The notes beneath the pieces are model-generated. The model was given only the letters and a program-made list of their open reading frames with translations, did not search any database and was not told the DNA's origin. Below, in pieces: positions 16,659 to 24,704 of a stretch of 64,000 bases of DNA. Source of the DNA: Mesorhizobium japonicum MAFF 303099 (GTDB taxonomy: Bacteria; Pseudomonadota; Alphaproteobacteria; Rhizobiales; Rhizobiaceae); assembly GCF_000009625.1 (NCBI RefSeq), contig NC_002678.2, forward strand, positions 5,550,001-5,614,000. The letters are read 5' to 3'. The stretch's first letter is position 1. Each line of letters begins with the position of its first letter. Made by a program: the position numbers and the translations under genes.

Positions 16659-17663
16659 ATGAGCTATAGTGGCAAGAAAGTTCTGGTGACGGGCGCGGAT
16701 GGATTTATCGGTTCGCATCTCACCGAAGCGCTCGTCCGCAACGGCGCGGATGTCACGGCCCTGGCGCTATACAATTCCTTCGACAGCCATGGATGGCTGG
16801 ACGATTTGCCGGACAAGATCCGCAGCCAGCTGAAGCTCGTCCGCGGTGACGTCCGCGACAGCGCGTTCCTGAACCGGATCGTGCGCGGCCAGGCCGTCGT
16901 GTTTCACCTGGCCGCGCTCATTGCGATTCCATATTCCTACGCGGCTGCCCAGTCCTATGTGGAAACCAACATTCTGGGCACTGTGAATGTTCTTGAAGCG
17001 GCGCGTCAATGGGAGACGGAGCGGGTGGTGCATACCTCCACGAGCGAGGTCTATGGAACCGCCCAGACCATGCCCATCCGCGAAACGCATCCGTTACAGG
17101 GACAGTCACCCTATTCGGCATCCAAGATCGGCGCCGACATGATGGCCGAGTCCTATGCCAGGTCGTTCGATGTCCCCGTGGTCATCATGCGGCCCTTCAA
17201 CACCTATGGTCCGCGCCAGAGTGAACGCGCCATCGTGCCGACCATCGTCCGGCAGGCCCTTGATCCGAAGTGCCCGTCGATCATGGTCGGCGATACGAGC
17301 CCGATCCGCGACCTGACCTTTGTCGAGGACACTGCGGCAGCCTTCCTGACCGCGGGCCTGGCCGGGCTTGAATTCGGCCACGCCTACAATGCCGGCAGCC
17401 AACGCGCCGCGACCATCTCCGACGTATTGGATCTTGTCCTCGAATTGAGCGGTTCCAAGAAACCGGTCCATCGTGACGAACGCCGTTTGCGACCGCAAAA
17501 TTCGGAGGTTCGCGCCTTGCTCGCCGATTCTTCGCGTTTTGAAGGCGAGACCGGATGGCGGGCGCAGACAAGCCTGCGCGATGGACTGGAGCGAACGATC
17601 GCATGGTGGCGCGCGCGCCTTAGTGAAGGCCGGGTACGGCGCGAAATGGGTTATATGACATGA
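16659..17663 (+). CDS. NAD-dependent 4,6-dehydratase, LegB-like SDR enzyme
   Basis: 334 aa. It has the Rossmann motif GADGFIGSHLTEALVR and the catalytic pattern STSEVYGTAQ followed by YSASK. The segment YNSFDSHGWLDDLP closely resembles the YNSF..GWLD stretch I associate with LegB-type UDP-GlcNAc 4,6-dehydratases; RPFNTYGPRQSERA also fits. It would produce an NDP-4-keto-6-deoxy-HexNAc that the aminotransferase at 14806 could aminate. The gene lies 45 bp after the sugar transferase and overlaps the next by ATGA. Substrate is inferred from similarity, and a GDP-mannose-type substrate is the alternative. Confidence 0.85.
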   Translation: MSYSGKKVLVTGADGFIGSHLTEALVRNGADVTALALYNSFDSHGWLDDLPDKIRSQLKLVRGDVRDSAFLNRIVRGQAVVFHLAALIAIPYSYAAAQSYVETNILGTVNVLEAARQWETERVVHTSTSEVYGTAQTMPIRETHPLQGQSPYSASKIGADMMAESYARSFDVPVVIMRPFNTYGPRQSERAIVPTIVRQALDPKCPSIMVGDTSPIRDLTFVEDTAAAFLTAGLAGLEFGHAYNAGSQRAATISDVLDLVLELSGSKKPVHRDERRLRPQNSEVRALLADSSRFEGETGWRAQTSLRDGLERTIAWWRARLSEGRVRREMGYMT

Positions 17664-18943
17664 CCCCGTTCCGCCGGCATATGTTTGCGCTGTTGCTGAT
17701 TGCCGGTGCCATGTTCCCGAATATCTTTATGGCCGGTAGTCGCGAAAGCAGCGCATCGCAACCGTCGCCCGCACAAACGGCAAAAAACCTGCCGGGCTAT
17801 CTGCGCGAAGCAACGGATTCCTGGTCCGGCACGACTTTCTTACGGATCACCGAACCTGGAATTCTTGGCCTGGCGGGTGTCTGCGGGAAGAAATACTGCA
17901 CCCACCGTTACTCGAGTGCACAGGCCTGGAATGCTGACCAGAGCCTTCTCGTGATCGTCAATGGTTGTGGTGGCATGTGCTTTCTCGACGGGCACAGCTA
18001 CGTGCCATTGTTCCACCGCGACCGCTCGACTGAAACTGAATGCGAATGGCATCCCAGGGATGCCCAGCTGATGATCTGCGTTGCTGGCCGGCAGATTTAT
18101 ACCTGGGCGCCGCGCACAAATCATGAGGATGTCGTGTTCGACACGGCAGCCTACAGCAAACTTCAGTTCGGGCCCTACAAAGGCAATCCGAGCCGCGACG
18201 GCAACCGCATTGCGGTGCGTGCAACGCGCAATGACGGCAAAGCGGTTGTCTTCGGCTACGACCTCAAGGAGCGGCGGAAATTCCCGGATATCGATCTTGC
18301 CCAGCTTCCGGGAACCACCGGCTCCTGCTCGATCTCTCCGCTCGGAATCAATATTGTGTGCTCACAGGCATTGTCGGAGGACCATGAACCGACCTTCGTC
18401 TTTTCCATCGACGGCGTCTTGCAACAGAAGTGGATGGAGCACCACCGGCCCGGTCACGGCGACATGACGGTCGATGCCGACGGCAGCGAAATCTACGTCG
18501 GGATCAGCAAATCGGATCCCGACATATATCAGGTGATCAAGCGCCGGTTGGCCGACGGCAAGGTCACCTCGCTGATGAAATATGGCGAGGCCATGCATGC
18601 GTCGCTGAGGTCCCTGGACAGGCCCGGCTGGGTGTTTCTGAGCTATGGCGGGACGCCAGCCGAAGTATCGCAGCACCCGGACTGGGCGCCTTACGCGCAG
18701 CAGGTCATTGCGGTGCGCACGGACGGCAGCGGCGAGGTCCGCCGTATCGTGGAAACGCAGAACGTCCACTTCGACTACTGGAACGAGACGCATGCCTCGC
18801 CCTCGCCAGACGGCTCACAGGTAATCTGGTCGAGCAATTGGGGTGTGCCCGGGGGGCCGGTATACGATTTTGTTACCCGTGTTGAATGGCCTTCGGAGCC
18901 GGTGCCGAACCAGAAGGAGATTGTCGCAAATGGCCTTCAGTAA
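17660..18943 (+). CDS. Secreted beta-propeller-like protein of unknown function
   Basis: 427 aa with an N-terminal signal-like helix (MFALLLIAGAMFPNIFMAG). The mature part has repeating blades ending in Asp/Gly turns, for example ADQSLLVIVNGCGGMCFLDG, HPRDAQLMICVAGRQIYTW and SPDGSQVIWSSNWG, which recall TolB/WD40-type or oligogalacturonate-lyase-like propellers. Several cysteines occur in the N-terminal half. It overlaps the dehydratase upstream (ATGA) and the export gene downstream (14 nt), so it belongs to the polysaccharide operon. A periplasmic or surface role in binding or cutting the polymer is inference; no catalytic residues are identified. Confidence 0.6.
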   Translation: MTPFRRHMFALLLIAGAMFPNIFMAGSRESSASQPSPAQTAKNLPGYLREATDSWSGTTFLRITEPGILGLAGVCGKKYCTHRYSSAQAWNADQSLLVIVNGCGGMCFLDGHSYVPLFHRDRSTETECEWHPRDAQLMICVAGRQIYTWAPRTNHEDVVFDTAAYSKLQFGPYKGNPSRDGNRIAVRATRNDGKAVVFGYDLKERRKFPDIDLAQLPGTTGSCSISPLGINIVCSQALSEDHEPTFVFSIDGVLQQKWMEHHRPGHGDMTVDADGSEIYVGISKSDPDIYQVIKRRLADGKVTSLMKYGEAMHASLRSLDRPGWVFLSYGGTPAEVSQHPDWAPYAQQVIAVRTDGSGEVRRIVETQNVHFDYWNETHASPSPDGSQVIWSSNWGVPGGPVYDFVTRVEWPSEPVPNQKEIVANGLQ

Positions 18944-20189
18944 ACGAACCGTTCTTGCCGCGGTTGCGGTGATGTCCCTGACATCGATGGCCGCCGCAGG
19001 CGAAGCCGAACCCTATCAACTGTCACCTGGCGATACCGTCGAGATAGGGATAGCAGCGATCCCGGATCGGGCGCAGCGCGCCGTGGTCCAGATGGATGGC
19101 AATATCGCCCTTCCCGAAGTCGGGATGATCATGGTCGCGGGCCTGACGGCGTCTCAACTGCAGACGCGCATGCAAGCGCTTTTGCCGACCAAGATCTTTC
19201 ACGTGCGTCTGGCCGATGGACGCGAGCAGATGGTCGTCGTCAAGCCAGACGACGTGACCGCCATCATCGTGGACTATCGTCCAATCTACGTGATGGGCGA
19301 CGTGCTCACCCCGGGACAACAGGCCTACCGTCCGCTCATGACCGTACGGCAGGCGCTTGCCGTCTCCGGCGGCTTCAGCCTTTTGCGGTCTCGCGCAGGC
19401 CAGACAGGCCCCGATCCGGTTGATCTCAGGCGCGATTACGAAACACTTTGGGGGGATTATACCAAGGACTATTTTCACGCCGCCCGTGTCCGCGCCGAAC
19501 TTCAGGGCCAGGCGGATTTCGACAAGCAGACGCCGCAGGGGTCACCTTTGTCGCCCAGCGTCGGAGCGGCGATTGCCCAGGCTGAAGCGGACGGGCTGAA
19601 GATTGCGCTGAGCGATTTCCAGCAGGAGCAGGCTTTTCTTGAGAAGGGCGAGAAGGATGCGGCTGACCAAATCGAGGTTTTGCAAAAGCGCGAACAGGTC
19701 GAGGCCGAGAGCGTGAAGGCGGATCAGGAAGACCTGTCGAAAGTAACCAAGGCGTTTGACGCAGGCAATCTGACCAACACCCGGCTCGCCGATGTCAGGC
19801 GCGCCTTGCTTCTGTCGTCGAGCGGTGCGCTGCAAACCACTGTCGAGCTCATGAGAGCGCGGCGCCAGCAGGAGGACTATGTCAGGCAGCACGAACGCAA
19901 TGACAATCAAAAGAGGATTGCCTTGCTGACGGACCTGAAGGACACCAACGCGCGGCTGGCCGATGTCACCGCCAGGCTCCACGCCGCCAGCGAGAAGCTG
20001 CAACCGACCGGCGCATCCACCCAGCCTTTGCCGATAGCCGGCGAAACCATCCGGGCTCAGGTCACGATCGTCCGCAAGGTCGGCGATGAATGGCGCAAGC
20101 TATCGGCTGACGAAGATACGATCGTGATGCCTGGGGACACCGTCGAAGCCAGGTTCAGCAGCGATCTGCAAAGTGCGGCGATCCAATAG
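18930..20189 (+). CDS. Polysaccharide export protein, ExoF/Wza-like (OPX family)
   Basis: 419 aa from the ATG at 18930, which has AGAAGGAG about 9 nt upstream; an in-frame extension from 18843 is rejected. A signal peptide (TVLAAVAVMSLTSMAAAG) precedes the polysaccharide export motif YQLSPGDTVEIGI and GNIALPEVGMIMVAGLTASQL. A SLBB-like segment (VYVMGDVLTPGQQAYRPLMTVRQ region, around residues 110-140) follows, then a long coiled-coil middle and a short C-terminal tail. The size matches ExoF-type proteins better than Wza. It would form or gate the periplasmic/outer-membrane export channel together with the Wzz-like protein at 2470. Confidence 0.87.
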   Translation: MAFSKRTVLAAVAVMSLTSMAAAGEAEPYQLSPGDTVEIGIAAIPDRAQRAVVQMDGNIALPEVGMIMVAGLTASQLQTRMQALLPTKIFHVRLADGREQMVVVKPDDVTAIIVDYRPIYVMGDVLTPGQQAYRPLMTVRQALAVSGGFSLLRSRAGQTGPDPVDLRRDYETLWGDYTKDYFHAARVRAELQGQADFDKQTPQGSPLSPSVGAAIAQAEADGLKIALSDFQQEQAFLEKGEKDAADQIEVLQKREQVEAESVKADQEDLSKVTKAFDAGNLTNTRLADVRRALLLSSSGALQTTVELMRARRQQEDYVRQHERNDNQKRIALLTDLKDTNARLADVTARLHAASEKLQPTGASTQPLPIAGETIRAQVTIVRKVGDEWRKLSADEDTIVMPGDTVEARFSSDLQSAAIQ

Positions 20190-20234
20190 ACCGTCTCAGT
20201 CGCAGTCCGACAAAAAATGAGTTGGGGAGTTACC

Positions 20235-20254
20235 GTTCGGTCGGGCAGCCGAAC
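20235..20254 (+). promoter_or_regulatory. Hairpin in the methyltransferase leader
   Basis: GTTCGG at 20235-20240 pairs with CCGAAC at 20249-20254, 21 nt before the GTG start of the methyltransferase. It could affect translation or mark the end of the preceding operon. There is no T-tract. Confidence 0.25.
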
Positions 20255-20275
20255 ACAATCGCACAGGAGATACAG

Positions 20276-21181
20276 GTGAGGCTCAATTCCAGGCAAGGGG
20301 TGAAGCCGGCGCCGACGAATGCGGCTCAAATGGCTCAGTCGGCTTTCGATACGCCTTCAGCAGCGCGATTTTCGCAAGCCAGGCCGCAGACCGGTGAGCC
20401 CGGAATTTGGCACGACCTGACGTCCAACCAGCAGATCCACGCGCAGGGCGACCGGGTGTCGGACGACTACAGGGCCAGCCATCGCGCGCCCGGCTACGGC
20501 GCGCATTACAACAAAACGCACAACTCCGGCTATTATGGCGCGCTTTGGGAGAAGATCGAAAAGCCCCTGATCCGGGACGTTCTTCGCCCAATGGGCGGAG
20601 CCGGCCGAAACTGCCTCGACTTCGCATGCGGAACAGGCCGCATCGCCAATGTTGCAGCCGGGCTCTTCGGTGAGGTGGTCGGCGCCGACGTTTCCAAATC
20701 CATGCTCGACTGCGCGCAAGTTCCGCCCAATGTGAGACTGCTTCACATCGATCTGACAAGGCAGCCCCTCGGCGAGACCTTCGACGTCACAACGGCCTTT
20801 CGCTTTTTCCTGAACGCAGAGGATCAACTGAAGCGGGATGCGCTGAAGGCGATAAACGAGCATCTGAAGGATGGCGGACGACTTGTGTGCAACGTTCACA
20901 TGAATGCGACTTCGCCCATCGGCCTGGTTTGCCGGCTGCTCAATCGGTTGTTTGGACGCACAGTTCGCCACACGCTGAGCGTAGCGAGGTTCAAGGAACT
21001 CCTGACCGCGTCGGGGTTCCTTGTCGAGGAGACGATACCTTACGGCTATCTGCCCCGGCCGGGAAACCTCTTGCCAGGGGTCTGTGAAGCGTTGATGGAG
21101 CCCTTCGAGAGGGCGTCCAGGACCCTTCGCGTTCCTGGGCAACTGGCGCAGCATTTCCTGGTTGTCGCGAAGAAGCGCTAA
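20276..21181 (+). CDS. SAM-dependent class I methyltransferase
   Basis: 301 aa from the GTG at 20276, chosen because CAGGAGA lies 5-6 nt upstream; an in-frame TTG at 20222 has no ribosome site. The SAM-binding core is CLDFACGTGRIANVAAGLFG, followed by VVGADVSKSMLD and the acidic loop HIDLT. The N-terminal 80 residues are polar and of low complexity. The C-terminal part (LFGRTVRHTLSVARFKELL, SGFLVEETIPYGYLPRPG) resembles the small-molecule methyltransferases found in glycan clusters. It may methylate a sugar of the polymer; the target is unknown. It follows the export gene by 86 bp, in the same direction. Confidence 0.75.
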   Translation: MRLNSRQGVKPAPTNAAQMAQSAFDTPSAARFSQARPQTGEPGIWHDLTSNQQIHAQGDRVSDDYRASHRAPGYGAHYNKTHNSGYYGALWEKIEKPLIRDVLRPMGGAGRNCLDFACGTGRIANVAAGLFGEVVGADVSKSMLDCAQVPPNVRLLHIDLTRQPLGETFDVTTAFRFFLNAEDQLKRDALKAINEHLKDGGRLVCNVHMNATSPIGLVCRLLNRLFGRTVRHTLSVARFKELLTASGFLVEETIPYGYLPRPGNLLPGVCEALMEPFERASRTLRVPGQLAQHFLVVAKKR

Positions 21182-21531
21182 CGGAACCACCCACTCGAAT
21201 GGCTCCGTGAAAACGGCCGGGGAGTCGCTTGCGCGAGCGGCGACTCACCCCCCGAAAGGCACGGCGCGGTGTCGCTCGCACGGACTGGAGCGCGACGTCC
21301 GCAGCCTTCCAGTACACCTTAAAACGGCGGTTTTCCCCCGATTTAATGCGTCAAATCCGAGATTCTCGGGCCGACGTCACGATTTCGCTACATTTTGATT
21401 AAAGGCCACGTACGTTAGTGGGGCGTAAATTAGAAGGCAAAGAGGGACACGCTCCTGAAAACCAAAAAATTGTCTGTGGCCACTAGGGCCAGTGAGCTTG
21501 CGCGCCGATTTCTCACCGGAGGTCGCAAGCG
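21182..21531. other. 350-bp intergenic region upstream of the type I secretion genes
   Basis: It contains the hairpin at 21222-21246, an A/T-richer segment at 21310-21440 that probably holds the promoter of the secretion operon, and a GGAGGT ribosome site near 21518. No protein-like frame is visible. Confidence 0.5.
21222..21246 (+). terminator. Hairpin after the methyltransferase gene
   Basis: GAGTCGC at 21222-21228 pairs with GCGACTC at 21240-21246 around an 11-nt GC-rich loop, about 40 nt after the stop codon. No T-tract follows, so it is only a weak terminator candidate. Confidence 0.3.
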
Positions 21532-23286
21532 ATGAGCTCCAGAGGAATACGTTCGCCCGATCTGCGTGGCGCCATGCTTGGCGCCGCACCCGGGCTGGTG
21601 GGCGTCGGCGTCTTCTCGGCGGTCATAAACCTTCTCGCCCTGACCGGCTCCGTCTATATGCTGCAGGTCTACGATCGCGTTTTGCCATCGCAGAGCGTTC
21701 CGACTCTTGTCGGATTTACGATCGGAATGCTGGGCCTTTACGCCGTCTACGGATTGCTGGATTTCGTGCGGCTTCGCCTCCTGGTTCGAATAGGCAATCG
21801 TCTCCACAGGAACCTGCAGCAAAGGGTGTTCGGCCTCTCGCTGTCTTTGCCGCTCATCGGCGGGCAGGATGCGAACCGGATACAGCCGCTGCGTGACCTG
21901 GATCAGATCCGCGGCTTCCTTTCAGGGTTGGGGCCGACCGTCATCTTCGACGCGCCGTGGATACCGTTCTATCTGCTGATCATCTATCTCCTGCATCCTG
22001 CGCTCGGTCTGCTGGCAACAAGCGGCGCGATTATTGTCGTGCTGCTGACGGTGATCGCGGAAGTCTTTGGCCGCGCATCTGCGGCGCGCGCGTCCGAGAC
22101 GCTGGTGTCGCAACGCAATCTTGCCGATTCCGGCCGTCGCAACGCGGAGGTTGTGCGCGCGATGGGCCTTTCCGGGCGGCTTGCCCGCCGCTGGAGCGAG
22201 ATCAATCATGCCTATCTCACGCATCAGGAGCGGCTTTCCGACATTGTCGGTGCCACCGGCGCGCTGTCGAGGGCGCTGCGGATGGCCTTGCAGTCCTCTG
22301 TTCTGGGACTAGGCGCCTATCTCGTGATCGGCGGGGAAGCGTCGCCGGGCGTGATCATAGCGTCCTCGATACTGCTGGGCCGCTCGTTGGCTCCGGTTGA
22401 CGCTGCGCTGGCAAACTGGCGGGGCTTCGCCGCTTTCCGGCAAAGCTATTCCCAACTGGCAAAGGCGCTGGCTGTCGTCGGGGGGCATGAAGAGGTCATG
22501 GAACTGCCGCGCCCGCAGGCGGTGCTTGCGGTCGAGGACCTGACAATAGCGCCGCCGGGCCAGCAAAAACCGACAGTGGCCAATGTCAGCTTTCAGCTGT
22601 CTGGGGGCGCGGGAATGGCCATTGTCGGCCCGAGCGGTTCTGGGAAAACGACACTTGTGCGCGCGCTGGTGGGAGTGTGGCAGCCGCTTCGCGGAATGGT
22701 AAGGCTGGACGAAGCCTCGCTCGACCAATGGAGCCCGGAAAAGCTTGGCGCTCATATCGGCTACCTGCCACAGGACGTCGAACTGTTTGACGGCACGGTT
22801 GCCGACAACATTTCGCGATTTGGCGGCAAGGACGACGCCAAGGGTGTGCTGGCAGCTGCCAAGGCCGCGGGCGTCGACAAGATGATCATGCGGTTGCCGA
22901 ACGGGTTTCAAACACGCGTCGGCGAGGGAGGGGCGGCCTTGTCGGCCGGACAGAGGCAACTCGTCGGGCTCGCCCGGGCACTTTATGGCGACCCATTTCT
23001 GGTCGTCCTCGACGAGCCGAATTCAAACCTGGACGTCGATGGCGATGCCGCCCTGGCCGGCGCGATCCTGGCGGTGCGCCGACGTGGAGGCATCGTCATC
23101 ATTGTTGCGCACCGTCCTTCTGCCCTCACCAATATCGACAAGGTCCTCGTCATGTCCAATGGGATGCTTCATTCCTTTGGCTCGCGCGAGGAGGTCCTGG
23201 CCAATGTCATCCGGCCCTTCCCTTCGCCCGCCGAACGGCCGGCGTCGGTTGTTCCGATGCAGAAAGGGGTGAGCGGTCATGCGTGA
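21532..23286 (+). CDS. Type I secretion ABC transporter permease/ATPase (PrtD/PrsD-like)
   Basis: 584 aa. The N-terminal half is a six-helix ABC exporter domain without a peptidase domain. The nucleotide-binding domain has Walker A GPSGSGKTTLVRALVG, the Q-loop region IGYLPQDVELF, signature LSAGQRQLVGLARAL and Walker B FLVVLDEPNSNLD. The architecture matches PrtD/PrsD exporters of RTX-like proteins and rhizobial glycanases. It energises export through an HlyD-type adaptor (next gene) and a TolC-type channel, which is not in this window. No RTX-repeat substrate is visible nearby. Confidence 0.92.
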   Translation: MSSRGIRSPDLRGAMLGAAPGLVGVGVFSAVINLLALTGSVYMLQVYDRVLPSQSVPTLVGFTIGMLGLYAVYGLLDFVRLRLLVRIGNRLHRNLQQRVFGLSLSLPLIGGQDANRIQPLRDLDQIRGFLSGLGPTVIFDAPWIPFYLLIIYLLHPALGLLATSGAIIVVLLTVIAEVFGRASAARASETLVSQRNLADSGRRNAEVVRAMGLSGRLARRWSEINHAYLTHQERLSDIVGATGALSRALRMALQSSVLGLGAYLVIGGEASPGVIIASSILLGRSLAPVDAALANWRGFAAFRQSYSQLAKALAVVGGHEEVMELPRPQAVLAVEDLTIAPPGQQKPTVANVSFQLSGGAGMAIVGPSGSGKTTLVRALVGVWQPLRGMVRLDEASLDQWSPEKLGAHIGYLPQDVELFDGTVADNISRFGGKDDAKGVLAAAKAAGVDKMIMRLPNGFQTRVGEGGAALSAGQRQLVGLARALYGDPFLVVLDEPNSNLDVDGDAALAGAILAVRRRGGIVIIVAHRPSALTNIDKVLVMSNGMLHSFGSREEVLANVIRPFPSPAERPASVVPMQKGVSGHA

Positions 23287-23297
23287 GGTGCTGTTTC

Positions 23298-24656
23298 ATG
23301 TCTGATGTGACGATGGTTTCGTATGCTCCGTTCGACGAAGGGAGCCGAAGGGCCGAGGCGAATCCGGTCAAGGCGCGGGATGATATCAGGGCCAACCTGA
23401 TCCTGGGCGCCTCGGTCACGGCCATGTTGATTGTCGGCGGCGGGCTTTGGCTCGGTTTGACCAGGATCGCCGGCGCGGTGATAGCGCCTGCCACCGTGGT
23501 GGTCGAAAGCAACATAAAGAAGGTCCAGCATCTGACCGGCGGCACGATCGGCGGCATCTTCGCGCAAGATGGGGATCATGTGCGGGCCGGCGATATTGTG
23601 GCCAGGCTGGACGACACGCTGACGCGGGCCAACCTGCAAATAATCAGCGAGGATCTTGACCGTGCAACCGTCCGGCTTGCACGGCTGGAGGCCGAGCGGC
23701 AAGGCCTGCCGGAAATGCAGCTTCCGTCCGGCCTTCAAGAACGGATGGGCGACCCGGAACTGGCTGCACTTGTGAGAGGAGAGCGCACCCTCTTCGAAAG
23801 CCGCGCGACGGCGTTGACGGGGCAGAAGGCACAGCTGCAAAGCCGCTCGAAGCAGCTCGAACGCCAGATCGATGGCCTCAAGGCGCAGCAGGCCGCGGAA
23901 GACCAGTCCGTGGTCCTGCTGGACGGAGATCTTGGCGACGTCCAGGCGCTTTTTACAAAGAAGTTGGTGTCCAAGGAGCGACTGAGCAACATCAGACTGG
24001 ATGCCACCCGAGCACACGGAGAATCAGGACGCCTCGCGGCGGCGGTCGCTGAGGCACAGGCCAAGATTAGCGAGACCGAATTGCAAATTCTTCAGCTGGA
24101 TGACCAAAGGCGCAGCGAGGTAACGAGCGAACTTCGTGAAACCGAAGCCAAGCAGACCGAACTCAGCGAGCGCAAGGTCGTGGCGCAAGACGAACTGACC
24201 AAAACCAATATCCGCGCTCCGCAATCGGGAACGGTGCAGGAATCGGCTATCCACACAATCGGCGGCGTGATCGCTCCAGGGGAGGTGATCATGATGATTG
24301 TCCCCGACACCGACAACCTCGTCGTCGACGCGCTGATCCCCCCGTCGCGCATCGATGACGTTCGTCCAGGCCAGCACGTTTCGATCCGGTTTCCAGCTTT
24401 CGATGCCGGCACCACGCCTGCTTGCCAGGGATCGGTCAAGCGCATCTCGGCGGATCTGATCAAGGACCAACAAAAACAGCTTTCGTATTTCTCAGCGCGT
24501 ATCAATGTCGAAAACAAGGCGGCCTGCCTGACCGATGCCAAAGTGCTCAAACCCGGCATGCCGGCGGAGGTTCACATAAGCACCGACGAACGCAGCGTCT
24601 GGTCTTATCTGCTGAAGCCTCTCACGGATCAGATGTCCAGGGCCTTCCGCCAATGA
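23298..24656 (+). CDS. HlyD-family periplasmic adaptor of type I secretion (PrtE/PrsE-like)
   Basis: 452 aa from the ATG at 23298 with GAGGTG 7 nt upstream. A single N-terminal membrane helix (NLILGASVTAMLIVGGGLWL) is followed by a lipoyl/biotinyl half (QHLTGGTIGGIFAQDGDHV), a long coiled-coil hairpin, the second half-motif IRAPQSGTVQE with IGGVIAPGEVIMMIVPD, and a C-terminal beta-barrel domain. It bridges the inner-membrane exporter to the outer-membrane channel. The start is 12 bp after the exporter stop, so the two genes form an operon. Confidence 0.92.
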   Translation: MSDVTMVSYAPFDEGSRRAEANPVKARDDIRANLILGASVTAMLIVGGGLWLGLTRIAGAVIAPATVVVESNIKKVQHLTGGTIGGIFAQDGDHVRAGDIVARLDDTLTRANLQIISEDLDRATVRLARLEAERQGLPEMQLPSGLQERMGDPELAALVRGERTLFESRATALTGQKAQLQSRSKQLERQIDGLKAQQAAEDQSVVLLDGDLGDVQALFTKKLVSKERLSNIRLDATRAHGESGRLAAAVAEAQAKISETELQILQLDDQRRSEVTSELRETEAKQTELSERKVVAQDELTKTNIRAPQSGTVQESAIHTIGGVIAPGEVIMMIVPDTDNLVVDALIPPSRIDDVRPGQHVSIRFPAFDAGTTPACQGSVKRISADLIKDQQKQLSYFSARINVENKAACLTDAKVLKPGMPAEVHISTDERSVWSYLLKPLTDQMSRAFRQ

Positions 24657-24704
24657 CGTGACGAATGGTTGGAAGCGAGCCGCAAATACGATCAGCTCTT
24701 CTTC

